Shown here piece by piece: positions 15,171-22,201 of a DNA stretch of 34,958 bases; position 1 is the stretch's first letter, and each line of letters opens with the position of its first letter. A program made the position numbers and the translations under genes. The notes below the pieces were generated by a model. It worked only from the letters and a program-made list of their open reading frames with translations. It had not been told where the DNA came from and made no database searches. The DNA comes from JAAYZM01 sp964510785 (GTDB lineage: Bacteria > Actinomycetota > Actinomycetes > Actinomycetales > Cellulomonadaceae): assembly GCA_964510785.1 (NCBI GenBank), contig CAZECM010000029.1, positions 1 through 34,958 on the forward strand, written 5' to 3'.

Positions 15171-15621
15171 GGATCTTGCGCTCGACGGGCCGCTTGGCGC
15201 CGTTGCGGCCGCCTTGTACTTCCTCGAGCTCGTCGACTACGCGTTCGACTCTGGTGACACTTCCACACTGAAGACGCTCGTCGGGCCAGAGTGTGGGATG
15301 GGCACGGCGTGGATCGAGCAGGTCGAAGAGATGCACGCCTCGGGTCGTCGGATGCGATGCAGCCCCGCTGTTCAGCTCGGAGAGCCGGAGATCGACCCGG
15401 AGGGCCAGAACGAGGGCTTCATCAACGTCGCAATCAACGACGCTCCAGGTTCGACTCAGATGATCGATCGCGCCGGCACGGTGGTTGAGGAGTGGCCCGG
15501 TTGGGACAGACGGGAGCATTGGTTCGCGCTCTCTCGACGTCCCGAGGGCTGGCTCGTGGACTGCTACGAGTCGATGGAGGAGTGTCTACCGAGTCCCAGC
15601 GACGAGATGTATCACCGGTGA
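15067..15621 (+). CDS. DUF6318-like protein without signal peptide
   Basis: The 184-residue protein has the core GAVAAALYFLELVDYAFDSGDTSTLKTLVGPECGMGTAWIEQVEEMHASGRRMRC. It aligns in order and spacing with the DUF6318-type lipoprotein at 19093-19767 (GAVAAAKYYMGLFEYVYLTGDLKMWEEMALSECEFC). That lipoprotein has a lipobox; this one has neither lipobox nor hydrophobic N-terminus, and one of the paired cysteines is changed. The ATG at 15067 is preferred because TACGTT (15054-15059) lies 7 nt before it as a leaderless -10 box; the ATG at 15049 is an alternative. The function is unknown. The stop codon sits inside the toxin-antitoxin operator. Confidence 0.6.
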   Translation: MDINPVSSFDNRPRLRPLGPFIEPLPPVSEPTPPEDLALDGPLGAVAAALYFLELVDYAFDSGDTSTLKTLVGPECGMGTAWIEQVEEMHASGRRMRCSPAVQLGEPEIDPEGQNEGFINVAINDAPGSTQMIDRAGTVVEEWPGWDRREHWFALSRRPEGWLVDCYESMEECLPSPSDEMYHR

Positions 15622-15627
15622 TACAGT
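15608..15627 (+). promoter_or_regulatory. Palindromic operator and leaderless promoter of the toxin-antitoxin pair
   Basis: TGTATCACCGGTGATACA (15608-15625) is a perfect 18-bp palindrome. It overlaps the -10 box TACAGT (15622-15627), which ends 6 nt before the antitoxin ATG at 15634. Toxin-antitoxin complexes of this class repress their own promoter by binding such sites. It also contains the TGA stop of the upstream gene. Confidence 0.75.
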
Positions 15628-15633
15628 CGAGCC

Positions 15634-15879
15634 ATGAGGAGCGAGGACGTGGTGTCGGTGCGTGACCTGCGGAACCGGGGTGGGCAGGTCCTGGACGCCG
15701 TCGCGCATGGTCGTTCCGTCACCGTGACGCGGGACGGTGAGCCTGTCGCGCTCCTCTCGCCGCTCCCTCGGCGTCGGGTATCTACGGACGAGCTCATCGC
15801 GCGCCGGCTCAACCTCCCGGTCATGGACTCTGGCGCGCTGCGCACCGACATCGACGCGACCCTGGACCAGTCGCTGTGA
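15634..15879 (+). CDS. Type II antitoxin, Phd/YefM family
   Basis: The 81-residue protein starts MRSEDVVSVRDLRNRGGQVLDAVAHGRSVTVTRDGEPVALLSPLPRR. It has the Phd/YefM DNA-binding fold: strand VSVRDLRN, helix GGQVLDAV, strand SVTVTRDGEPVALL. The C-terminal 30 residues form the flexible toxin-neutralising tail. It is paired with a PIN-domain toxin by a 4-nt overlap. Autoregulation is likely through the 18-bp palindrome that covers its promoter. Confidence 0.92.
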   Translation: MRSEDVVSVRDLRNRGGQVLDAVAHGRSVTVTRDGEPVALLSPLPRRRVSTDELIARRLNLPVMDSGALRTDIDATLDQSL

Positions 15880-16298
15880 CGCGTGCCGCGGCGGGGATCC
15901 TCGACACCAACGTCGTCATCAACCTGGCACTGGCTGATCCGCGCAGCCTTCCCCACGAAGCCGCCATCAGCGTCGTGACTCTTGCCGAGCTGGCTGCAGG
16001 GCCGCTCCTGGCAGTTGACGAGCGTGCGCGCGCGGTCCGTCAGGCTCACCTCCAGCAAGCCGAGGCCGACTTCGAACCGATCGTGTTCGATGCTGCGTGC
16101 GCGCGGGTGTTCGCGCGAGTCGCTGCGGACGTTCGGCGTGCAGGACGCAAACCGCAGTCTCGGGCCTTCGACGCGCTCATCGCAGCGACGGCGATCGCCA
16201 ACGATCTGCCGCTCTTCACCGAGAACACAGAGGACTTCGAGGGGATCGAGGACCTCAAGGTCCAGGCAGTGACCATCCGGCGCTCGGACTCCGAGTAG
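15876..16298 (+). CDS. vapC: PIN-domain toxin, VapC family
   Basis: The 140-residue PIN-domain ribonuclease begins AAGILDTNVVINLAL, in which the first catalytic Asp lies in LDTN. The second acidic residue lies in TLAELAAG, the third in SRAFDALIAATAIANDLPLFT (Asp of FDALIA), and the last in ENTEDFEGI. All four expected acidic positions are present, so the toxin should be active, cutting tRNA or rRNA until neutralised. The GTG start at 15876 lies inside the antitoxin stop (GTGA), giving coupled synthesis. The VapC/Phd combination is common in actinobacteria. Confidence 0.92.
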   Translation: MTRAAAGILDTNVVINLALADPRSLPHEAAISVVTLAELAAGPLLAVDERARAVRQAHLQQAEADFEPIVFDAACARVFARVAADVRRAGRKPQSRAFDALIAATAIANDLPLFTENTEDFEGIEDLKVQAVTIRRSDSE

Positions 16299-16360
16299 CC
16301 GACACTGTCGCAGCATCGCACTCCACCTTCCGACGTGTCCGCGCCGGCGGGGGCAGCGGT

Positions 16361-17749
16361 TTAGAACATGGTGCTCGCGGAGCGGAATCGTCCGGGGAGG
16401 GCGGAGCCGGAGAGGATGCCGAGAGCGATCGCCACCATCGTGGACACGGTCGTCACCAAGGTGGAGGCACCGCCGTCGTCGCCGCCGAGGATCGAGGTGA
16501 CGCCCACGAGTCCGAGCGCTCCGGGGACCAGGAGCCAGAACGCTGGGAGGAAGGTGACGGGCGCCGCCGGCCCGGACGGCTGTCGAGAGACGAGTACCGC
16601 GACCGGTGTCATGGCGAAGGCGCCCACGAAGGCCGACAGGACGCCGCCGAAGAAGATGTCGCCAAGCACCTGAGCTGCGTACGCCACGTAGAGCACGAGC
16701 ACGATCCAGCCGATCGAGCCTGCCCGACCACCGCGGTTGATGACCACCGCGGCACCGAACACGGCGACGGCGATCCACGGCGCGATCGGTCCGAGTGGCT
16801 GGCTGGCCTCGTTGAGCTCGATGTGGGGGACGCCGACGAGCGTCGCCCCCGCGACGATGCCCGCTGCGAGCAGGACGAGCTGCATGAACCCCGCCGCGAC
16901 GCGCGCTATGCCTGAGACCATCTGCCCGGTCGCGAGCTCGATGACGCCGGTGGTGAGCAGCGCGCCCGGCAGAAGAATGATGAGCGGTGCGATGAGCGAT
17001 GGCAGCACACCGGGATCCAGTCCGGTTCGCGCGAGCAGGAAGACGACGACCGCGCAGGTGAACGAGAGCGCGAAGGTGAGGATCGGCTCACGGCTGCGGG
17101 GGAGGCCTGCCGCACGCAGCAGTACCGCGCCGACGCCCGCGCCGAGTACCGATGCGACCGCGACCCCTGTCCAGGACCCACCGAGGACCACCGCGAGCGC
17201 TGCGCACAGGCAGACGTAGGCGATGGCCCGCGTGCCGACGGAGAAGGGCGCGGGCGCCTCGCGCATCAGACGAATGAGGACCCGAGCGTGCCGGGCATCC
17301 ACGGCTCCCGTCCGAGCCAGCTCGACGATGCGGTCGAGGTCGTCCAGCTGGTGAAGCAGCAGCGGCGTGCGGCCGCTCGAGACGACACCCGTCCGCAGCT
17401 CGCCGGTCGAGCGCGCGGAGACGAACAGCGCGGTCGGCATGACGACGATCTCGGTGCGCGGAGAGCCGTTGGCCCGTGCGATGTCCTCGAGCGCGGAGTG
17501 CACCGTCGTCACCGTGTACCCGGCATCGATCATCGCCTCGCCCACCGCCTCGAGGGCGCCGAAGCTCGCGCTGATCGATGCCGGCGGGGCCGGCGCCGGG
17601 AGAGCGGGCTGGGTCGCGCGTGCCGCCTCGTGGCGGCGGACGACCAGCAGGACGAGACCGCTGACGAGGAGCACGGCGATGGCAATGACCCATGGCGTGT
17701 TCGACTCGGGCGCGAGGAACACCGCCGGTGGCACCTCGTCGAGGGGCAT
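16361..17749 (-). CDS. Threonine/serine exporter family protein (ThrE-like)
   Basis: The 462-residue membrane protein has a soluble N-terminal DUF1212-like half. It follows one initial helix (NTPWVIAIAVLLVSGLVLLVV) with ALEAVGEAMIDAGYTVTTVHSALEDIARANG and VVMPTALFVSARSTGELRTGVV. The C-terminal half has about ten hydrophobic helices (from IAYVCLCAALAVVLGGSWTG onward). The later part, with LLVPGALGLVGVTSILGGD, is the ThrE_2-like section. ThrE of Corynebacterium exports threonine and serine by proton antiport. The single initial helix before DUF1212 is a slight departure from the usual ThrE, which begins with the soluble domain. The start at 17749 (MPLDEV) is chosen because upstream sequence has no membrane or family similarity, and AGGACGAGG precedes it. 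Confidence 0.82.
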   Translation of the reverse strand: MPLDEVPPAVFLAPESNTPWVIAIAVLLVSGLVLLVVRRHEAARATQPALPAPAPPASISASFGALEAVGEAMIDAGYTVTTVHSALEDIARANGSPRTEIVVMPTALFVSARSTGELRTGVVSSGRTPLLLHQLDDLDRIVELARTGAVDARHARVLIRLMREAPAPFSVGTRAIAYVCLCAALAVVLGGSWTGVAVASVLGAGVGAVLLRAAGLPRSREPILTFALSFTCAVVVFLLARTGLDPGVLPSLIAPLIILLPGALLTTGVIELATGQMVSGIARVAAGFMQLVLLAAGIVAGATLVGVPHIELNEASQPLGPIAPWIAVAVFGAAVVINRGGRAGSIGWIVLVLYVAYAAQVLGDIFFGGVLSAFVGAFAMTPVAVLVSRQPSGPAAPVTFLPAFWLLVPGALGLVGVTSILGGDDGGASTLVTTVSTMVAIALGILSGSALPGRFRSASTMF

Positions 17750-18114
17750 GGCCTCGTCCTGCCGGCCGCGGACTACGCCGAGCCGTGCGGGCCGACAGCG
17801 GCTTGCGCACCGTCGGGCCGGTCGTGGGCGCCCGTTCGCGTGGGCATGTCGAGGTGCACGATGGTCCCCTTGTCCGTAGCGGCCCTCATGACGATAGTGC
17901 ACCGGGCCCCACAAAGGCCCTGCGACGTGGGCACTCGCTCCGCAGGCGGCGGCCGGGCTCGTAGGCCCTTGGTCTCTTGTACGGGACGCCAACCCTTGCG
18001 ATGTTGGCGGTGTGGAACGGCCCCGCCGGCCCATCGGCCGATGCGGACGTGACCCGTCCGTCCGGCTGCCGCGGCACATCCCGCCGCACTCGCCCGACGA
18101 CGTGCAGGAGACCC
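17750..18114. other. Intergenic stretch between thrE-like gene and a small ORF
   Basis: No large gene is supported here. On the minus strand a 38-residue frame (17773-17889; MRAATDKGTIVHLDMPTRTG...) ends 23 nt before the ThrE-like start and could be a leader peptide, but it has no clear ribosome-binding site. I see no terminator with a T tail and no repeat. Confidence 0.4.
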
Positions 18115-18273
18115 ATGCATCCCGACCTTCAGCTCCGGCTCTACTTCTTGCAGGAGCGTCGCCTGGATCACACGCTCGAGACGCGCCGGTTGGTGCGCGA
18201 ACGTGAAGGATCGACGACGACGACGGCCCACGGCCACAAGAGATCACCGCTCGCCCGGGCGCGCCGGGGTTAG
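18115..18273 (+). CDS. Small basic protein, 52 residues
   Basis: The frame starts ATG after CAGGAGA (18104-18110), a good Shine-Dalgarno sequence. It reads MHPDLQLRLYFLQERRLDHTLETRRLVREREG and ends with a Lys/Arg-rich tail. Short actinobacterial proteins beginning MHPD/E-L-x-L-x-L followed by a charged helix are common next to unrelated genes and have no known function. This start pattern and the ribosome-binding site are the support. Its stop overlaps by 3 nt the stop of the convergent gene at 18270. Confidence 0.5.
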   Translation: MHPDLQLRLYFLQERRLDHTLETRRLVREREGSTTTTAHGHKRSPLARARRG

Positions 18274-19100
18274 CTCAGGTCGTCCTCGACAAGGCGGGTG
18301 CGGGCGGTGTGGATGGTGAGTTGAGTGCCGGTGGTGGTCGTCTCAGCGGTGCCGTCGATCTCGGTCCACGGGTCGATGCTCAGTTCTCGAAAGAACCCCT
18401 TCCAGCGAGTGGTGAGCTCGGGTGTCGCGGTGCCGCTGGCGGTGTAGCGGTGGCTGACTGTGTGGTCGGGCCACGGCTTGCCAGGGTCCGTCGTGACTAG
18501 GGGAGACGAGCCGTCACCGAAGTCCCAGGAGTACTCGACGGGAATGGCAGCCACGGAGAAGTCTGCGCCGAGCAAGGTGACCTGGAACCCTTGCCCTGCG
18601 TCGTCGGTGAGTCCGATGGTGTCGAGTCCGGCGTAGACCCACTCGGCGTCGGGCTGGATACGTAGCGGAGAGGGCGAGATTGGCAGCACGGCAAAGTCGT
18701 CGAAGGTGATCGGGAACTCACTGTCCCCGGGGCAGGTGTATCCGGCTTCCAGGATCCATGGACCGTCGCCGTTTCCTGTGTCGCGTAGGCGTGCCCATCG
18801 GGGTCGCGCCATGGTGCCCGTGGTGCAGCTCTCCTCGGGTTCAGGGATGATGCCGTCGACGCATCCGTCTGCCGTGCGGACCTCGTCATCGATGTAGCAC
18901 GACGCCGTGTAGAGGTACTCCTTGGGGTCTGCCCTGCCGCGGACCCTGACGTAGTCGATGCCGCTCATACGCGCCTCGATCTCGGCGTCCACCACGCACC
19001 AGTCGATGCAGACCGCGGCACTGGTTGGGGTCGCAATCCCCACCGACGTGGCTAGCGAGAGTGCGGCGCCAATCGTCACTCCGAGCGCTGCGCTACTCAT
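18270..19100 (-). CDS. Secreted protein with PKD-like domain
   Basis: The 276-residue protein begins with a signal peptide, about residues 1-29 (MSSAALGVTIGAALSLATSVGIATPTSAA). An acidic Cys-rich segment follows (CIDWCVVDAEIE, CYIDDEVRTADGC, then CTTG and TCPGD). Near residues 190-230 lies YSWDFGDGSSPLVTTDPGKPWPDHTVSHRYTASGTAT. This is a PKD-type beta-sandwich signature (WDFGDG and the later HxY). The C-terminus, TTRWKGFFRELSIDPWTEIDG, resembles the end of similar actinobacterial secreted proteins with PKD domains. Its start codon lies inside the upstream DUF6318-like lipoprotein gene (8-nt overlap), so the two are likely made together and may act at the cell surface. The function is unknown. 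Confidence 0.75.
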   Translation of the reverse strand: MSSAALGVTIGAALSLATSVGIATPTSAAVCIDWCVVDAEIEARMSGIDYVRVRGRADPKEYLYTASCYIDDEVRTADGCVDGIIPEPEESCTTGTMARPRWARLRDTGNGDGPWILEAGYTCPGDSEFPITFDDFAVLPISPSPLRIQPDAEWVYAGLDTIGLTDDAGQGFQVTLLGADFSVAAIPVEYSWDFGDGSSPLVTTDPGKPWPDHTVSHRYTASGTATPELTTRWKGFFRELSIDPWTEIDGTAETTTTGTQLTIHTARTRLVEDDLS

Positions 19101-19767
19101 CTGTCGTCACTCGGATGCCGAGCGTCCGCCACATCGTGCCGTCGTGGAGCATGCCCATGAGGACGGTGGCCGTCCCAGAGTCGTTCTCGTCGATCAGGTT
19201 GCCGTCGGCGTCGTAGGTCTCCGAGGCGCTGGCTTCAGCGCGCAGGGTCACTTCCCACATCGCCCTGGTGGCAGCTTGCTTGGTGCTCGGTTCTCCGAGC
19301 CACTTGGGTGGCCCGGACACACGGAAGCTTCCCGCGTCATGCATCTCCTTGACGTTCTCGGAGGCGATCTCGCAGAATTCGCACTCCGAAAGCGCCATCT
19401 CCTCCCACATCTTCAGGTCGCCCGTGAGGTACACGTATTCGAACAGTCCCATGTAGTACTTCGCCGCGGCGACGGCCCCGGCCTCGTCATCGCTCTCCAT
19501 GGCTTCGGGCTGCACGAGCAGCTCGGAGCGGTCCTCGGAGTCGGTGGGCGAGGGCGTGGGGCTCGGCGTCGGACTCGGGCTCGGCGACGGGGATACGGTC
19601 TCGACCGGGGAGTTCTCGGGCGGTGAGGGGGGCGTCGTCGTCGTCGGCGTGCATGCCACGAGCGACGCGGCGGCAACCACTGCCGCGCACCCTGTCGCGA
19701 GGCACCTCACGGCACGTCGAGACCGTCCGAGGACCGGGCGCCGAGCCCCCTGCTGCGCAACAGACAT
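19093..19767 (-). CDS. DUF6318-like lipoprotein
   Basis: The 224-residue protein has a basic N-terminus followed by a hydrophobic stretch ending in the lipobox LVAC (residues 36-39), so it should be lipid-anchored outside the membrane. A Pro/Ser/Thr repeat linker (SPSPSPSPTPSPTPSPT) follows. The globular part contains DDEAGAVAAAKYYMGLFEYVYLTGDLKMWEEMALSECEFCEIASENVKEMHDAG, the DUF6318 pattern with a CxxC-type cysteine pair. It is followed by a strand-rich C-terminus. The gene is first in a two-gene operon with the PKD-like protein. TAGGTT at 19775-19780 (minus strand), 7 nt before the ATG, suggests a leaderless transcript. A paralogue lacking the signal lies at 15067-15621. Confidence 0.8.
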   Translation of the reverse strand: MSVAQQGARRPVLGRSRRAVRCLATGCAAVVAAASLVACTPTTTTPPSPPENSPVETVSPSPSPSPTPSPTPSPTDSEDRSELLVQPEAMESDDEAGAVAAAKYYMGLFEYVYLTGDLKMWEEMALSECEFCEIASENVKEMHDAGSFRVSGPPKWLGEPSTKQAATRAMWEVTLRAEASASETYDADGNLIDENDSGTATVLMGMLHDGTMWRTLGIRVTTDE

Positions 19768-19774
19768 GACCGGA

Positions 19775-19818
19775 AACCTACCGAGTCACTGTCCGAATCG
19801 CACCATGGTGTCCGAATC
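19775..19818 (-). promoter_or_regulatory. Promoter region of the DUF6318-PKD operon with a 9-bp direct repeat
   Basis: TAGGTT (19780-19775, minus strand) ends 7 nt before the ATG and fits a leaderless -10 box. GTCCGAATC occurs at 19791-19799 and again at 19810-19818, 19 bp apart, across the expected -35 region. It could be a binding site for a regulator; nothing further can be shown. Confidence 0.35.
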
Positions 19819-19879
19819 TGTGGACAACCGTGCCCCAAGTCTCGGGGGAGACGGTCCGACGGCGTGGGTCAGAAATCAC

Positions 19880-19919
19880 TTGACCGGTACAGATCGAACG
19901 CGATACTGTACCGGTACAG
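19880..19919 (+). promoter_or_regulatory. Promoter and operators of the LacI-family regulator operon
   Basis: TTGACC (19880-19885) and TACTGT (19904-19909) are separated by 18 bp. CTGTACCGGTACAG (19906-19919) is a perfect 14-bp palindrome with the central CG usual for LacI-family sites, and it overlaps the -10 box. A near copy of the same site, TGACCGGTACAG (19881-19892), overlaps the -35 box 25 bp upstream. This points to autorepression by the LacI-type protein. Confidence 0.65.
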
Positions 19920-19960
19920 ACAAGAACGTGCCCGAGGGGCGAGAGAGGAAGGACCTCACC

Positions 19961-20194
19961 ATGGACCTCATCGTTGCCGGACTCCTGGGCCTGCGCCTGA
20001 TGCGTGATCAGGCTCGCGGCGCCCTCAACAGCCCCAAGGATCATCGGGACGACCAGCCGTGGACCCTGGGTCCGATCCCGCCCGTCACGCCGGCGTCGAA
20101 CCAGCGCGCTACCGCTCGACCGCCCAGCGCTCCTGGGCTCCCGTCCGTCCAGTGCCCCGCACCCGCAGGCTGCTCGGTCGAGAGCGCGGCGTGA
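19961..20194 (+). CDS. Small protein upstream of the LacI-family regulator
   Basis: This 77-residue frame has GAGGAAGG at 19946-19953 before the ATG, downstream of a well-formed promoter. It starts MDLIVAGLLGLRLMRDQARGALNS, a short hydrophobic segment, then becomes Pro/Ser/Ala-rich without recognisable motifs. It overlaps the regulator start by 4 nt (GTGA), which suggests it serves as a leader frame for translational coupling. It may be a true small protein or just a relay; I recognise no family. Confidence 0.5.
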   Translation: MDLIVAGLLGLRLMRDQARGALNSPKDHRDDQPWTLGPIPPVTPASNQRATARPPSAPGLPSVQCPAPAGCSVESAA

Positions 20195-21363
20195 CCCAGG
20201 ACGTGATCGACCCGCCGACCGGCGACGTGCCACCCGTCCCACTGCGCGCGGCGGCTATCGTGGCCGTCGAGCACAGGGACGGTGAGGGCTTGGGTCGCGT
20301 GACGTTGCAGACGGTGGCCGATGCCGTCGGCGTGAGCCGGATGACCGTGTCCAACGCGTTCTCCCGCCCCGATCAGCTCTCACCCGCGCTGCGCGAACGC
20401 ATCCTCGCCTCGGCCGCAGAGCTCGGCTACTCCGGCCCTGACCCCGCGGCGCGCGCCCTGGCACGAGGCAGCGCCGGCGCGGTGGGCGTGGTGATGACGC
20501 ACTCGCTCGGTGAGGCGTTCCTCGACCCCGTGGCGGCGGCGTTCTTCGGCGCGGTCGCGGAGGAGCTCGCACCCACCGGTCTGGCCGTCTCGCTCATCCC
20601 GGCCTCGTCGGCGGGGGGAAAGCTCGCGGCGCGGGACCTGGCCATCGACGCGGCGCTGGTCTACGCCTGCGACGGCGCCTACGAGGCGGTGGAGTGGCTC
20701 CATCGGCGCAAGCTGCCCATCATCTCGGTCGATCGCGAACCTGAGCCGGGGGACAGGGCCATCCGCCTCGACGAGCGGCAGGGCGGCCGCCTCGCGGTGC
20801 AGCACCTCATCGATCTGGGTCACACGGACATCGCCGTCTTCACCATCAATCCGAGCGTCGCTGGGCACGCCTGGGCCGCTGACCCCGGCGCGGAGCTGGC
20901 GAACCACGTCGCGAACGAGCGGCGGCGTGGTGTGGTCGAGGCGCTCGACGCCGTCGGCCTGAGACCGCGGGTCTTCCACGTCAAGGACAACTACGACCGC
21001 TTCGTCACGGCAGGCGCCGAGGCGCTCGTGCACGACCCGGCCAGGCCCGGCGCTGTCGTGTGCTTTTCCGACGTCATGGCCGCCGCCCTCGTCGCGGCAG
21101 CCCAGCGGGCCGGGCTCGAGGTGCCGGGCGACCTGTCGGTGGTGGGGTACGACGACAGCCGCATCGCCAGTGCCATGACGCCGCAGCTGACCACGGTGAA
21201 GCAGGACTTCGTGGCGAAGGGCCAGGCGGCGGCGCGCGCGCTGATCGCCGCCTTGGAGGCTTCCCGGAGTGGTGTGGCGGACGCCGTACCGACTGAGGAC
21301 GTGGTCATCCCTGTGAGCCTCGTGGTGCGCGACAGCACGGCAGAAGCGGTCCGACGGCGGTAG
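20191..21363 (+). CDS. LacI-family transcriptional regulator
   Basis: The 390-residue protein has the LacI helix-turn-helix VTLQTVADAVGVSRMTVSNAFSRPDQLSPALRERILASAAELGYSGPDPAARALARG at about residues 36-92, with the hinge helix at its end. A periplasmic-binding-protein-like sensor follows (VGVVMTHSLGEAFLDPVAAAFFGAVAEEL through GDLSVVGYDDSRIASAMTPQLTTVKQDF). The N-terminus is about 30 residues longer than usual for the family; the GTG at 20191 is chosen for its coupling to the small ORF, although a later start is possible. No sugar gene is adjacent on either side, so the target may be its own promoter or a distant locus. The palindromes at 19881-19919 support autoregulation. Confidence 0.9.
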   Translation: MTQDVIDPPTGDVPPVPLRAAAIVAVEHRDGEGLGRVTLQTVADAVGVSRMTVSNAFSRPDQLSPALRERILASAAELGYSGPDPAARALARGSAGAVGVVMTHSLGEAFLDPVAAAFFGAVAEELAPTGLAVSLIPASSAGGKLAARDLAIDAALVYACDGAYEAVEWLHRRKLPIISVDREPEPGDRAIRLDERQGGRLAVQHLIDLGHTDIAVFTINPSVAGHAWAADPGAELANHVANERRRGVVEALDAVGLRPRVFHVKDNYDRFVTAGAEALVHDPARPGAVVCFSDVMAAALVAAAQRAGLEVPGDLSVVGYDDSRIASAMTPQLTTVKQDFVAKGQAAARALIAALEASRSGVADAVPTEDVVIPVSLVVRDSTAEAVRRR

Positions 21364-21395
21364 GCGGGCGCGCCGTCACGAGCCCACCGCTACCA

Positions 21396-21545
21396 CTACC
21401 CACCAAGCCCGAGCGCCGCGAGTTGACCGACGACGACGTCGAGGCCCGGCTCGCTGGTGTCCTCCCAGAGGCTGTTCAGCGGTGGGCCGTGCGGGTCGGT
21501 CTTGTCTGGTACCCGCCAATCGGCCCGAGGTGCCGTCGGCTCGTG
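21396..21545 (-). pseudogene. Possible 3' remnant of a gene
   Basis: On the minus strand a frame ending in TAG reads TAPRADWRVPDKTDPHGPPL, then NSLWEDTSEPGLDVVVGQLAALGLGG and stop. It is well balanced in composition and looks like a genuine protein C-terminus. It has no start: upstream (beyond about 21545) the frame enters the next gene on the other strand and becomes Arg/Gly-rich. It may be the surviving end of a gene replaced by the island to its right. I cannot name the family. Confidence 0.35.
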
Positions 21546-21553
21546 TCGATGCC

Positions 21554-22027
21554 GTGAGACCGTCGAACCACCGCCCTGAAGACTCCCTTGACGAGGAGTG
21601 GCACCAGGAAGCGCGCGTGCAAGCGGCTGTTGTCACCGCATTGGCCGGGGAGGGCTGGCGCATCCTCTCGGTTGCGGACACAGCCAGTAGGGCACGTGGT
21701 GTCGACATCCTCGCCGTACGGAATGGCGAGACCATCGGTGTCGAGGTGAAGGGCTACCCCAGTCGTCAGTACGCCGACCCGGCGCGTTCTCACGAGAGGA
21801 AGCCGACGGCACCGAGCAACCAGGCGGGGCACTGGTACGCCCAGGCTGTTCTGGCGGCCATGAGATTGCGTTCGCGGGAACGGGACTGGCGCAGCGTGAT
21901 CGCGCTTCCCGACTTCTCGCGGTACCGCGATCTGCACCGTGAGACGGTTGGCTCTCTAGCGGCCGCCGGAATCGACGTGTGGTGGGTGCACCGCGATGGC
22001 GATGTCGTGATGGACGGGGCGTCCTAG
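21554..22027 (+). CDS. Restriction endonuclease-like protein (PD-(D/E)XK fold)
   Basis: The 157-residue protein has an N-terminal helix WHQEARVQAAVVTALAGEGWRIL, then ADTASRARGVDILAVRNGETIGVEVKGYPSRQY. The Asp of GVDI, then Glu and Lys of VEVKG about 11 residues later, form a PD-(D/E)XK catalytic triad. A Q in HWYAQAVLAAMRLR further along fits the Mrr/Holliday-type order. Homologues are usually annotated as hypothetical or restriction endonuclease-like proteins in accessory regions. The GTG at 21554 is the likely start; the open frame extends upstream over a minus-strand remnant. It is convergent with the helicase operon and could be an independent nuclease. Confidence 0.6.
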   Translation: MRPSNHRPEDSLDEEWHQEARVQAAVVTALAGEGWRILSVADTASRARGVDILAVRNGETIGVEVKGYPSRQYADPARSHERKPTAPSNQAGHWYAQAVLAAMRLRSRERDWRSVIALPDFSRYRDLHRETVGSLAAAGIDVWWVHRDGDVVMDGAS

Positions 22028-22113
22028 GCGAACAGGTCTCAGCCTTGCTGCCGCGAGACGCGGCCATGGGGAACTGGTCGAGGCCCGAGTGTTCTGGCGG
22101 CTATCTACCGTTC

Positions 22114-22146
22114 CGGGGTTATTCACTCTGGGAGTGAATGACCCCG
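22114..22146. terminator. Long inverted repeat between convergent genes
   Basis: The arms 22114-22128 and 22132-22146 (CGGGGTTATTCACTC / GAGTGAATGACCCCG) form a 15-bp stem with one G-T wobble and the 3-nt loop TGG. A smaller palindrome GAGT-aaat-GACTC follows. It lies between the convergent nuclease and helicase genes, as expected of a bidirectional terminator, but no T run follows on either strand. It might instead be a recombination scar. Confidence 0.5.
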
Positions 22147-22201
22147 TTCGAGTAAATGACTCGGGAGGTGCGCATCGCGGACTTCCGACTGCTAGAAGGG
22201 C

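Noticed and set aside
19961..20194. Permease or transport gene fragment before the LacI-type regulator
   Set aside because: Only the first 15 residues are hydrophobic, and no transport family pattern follows.
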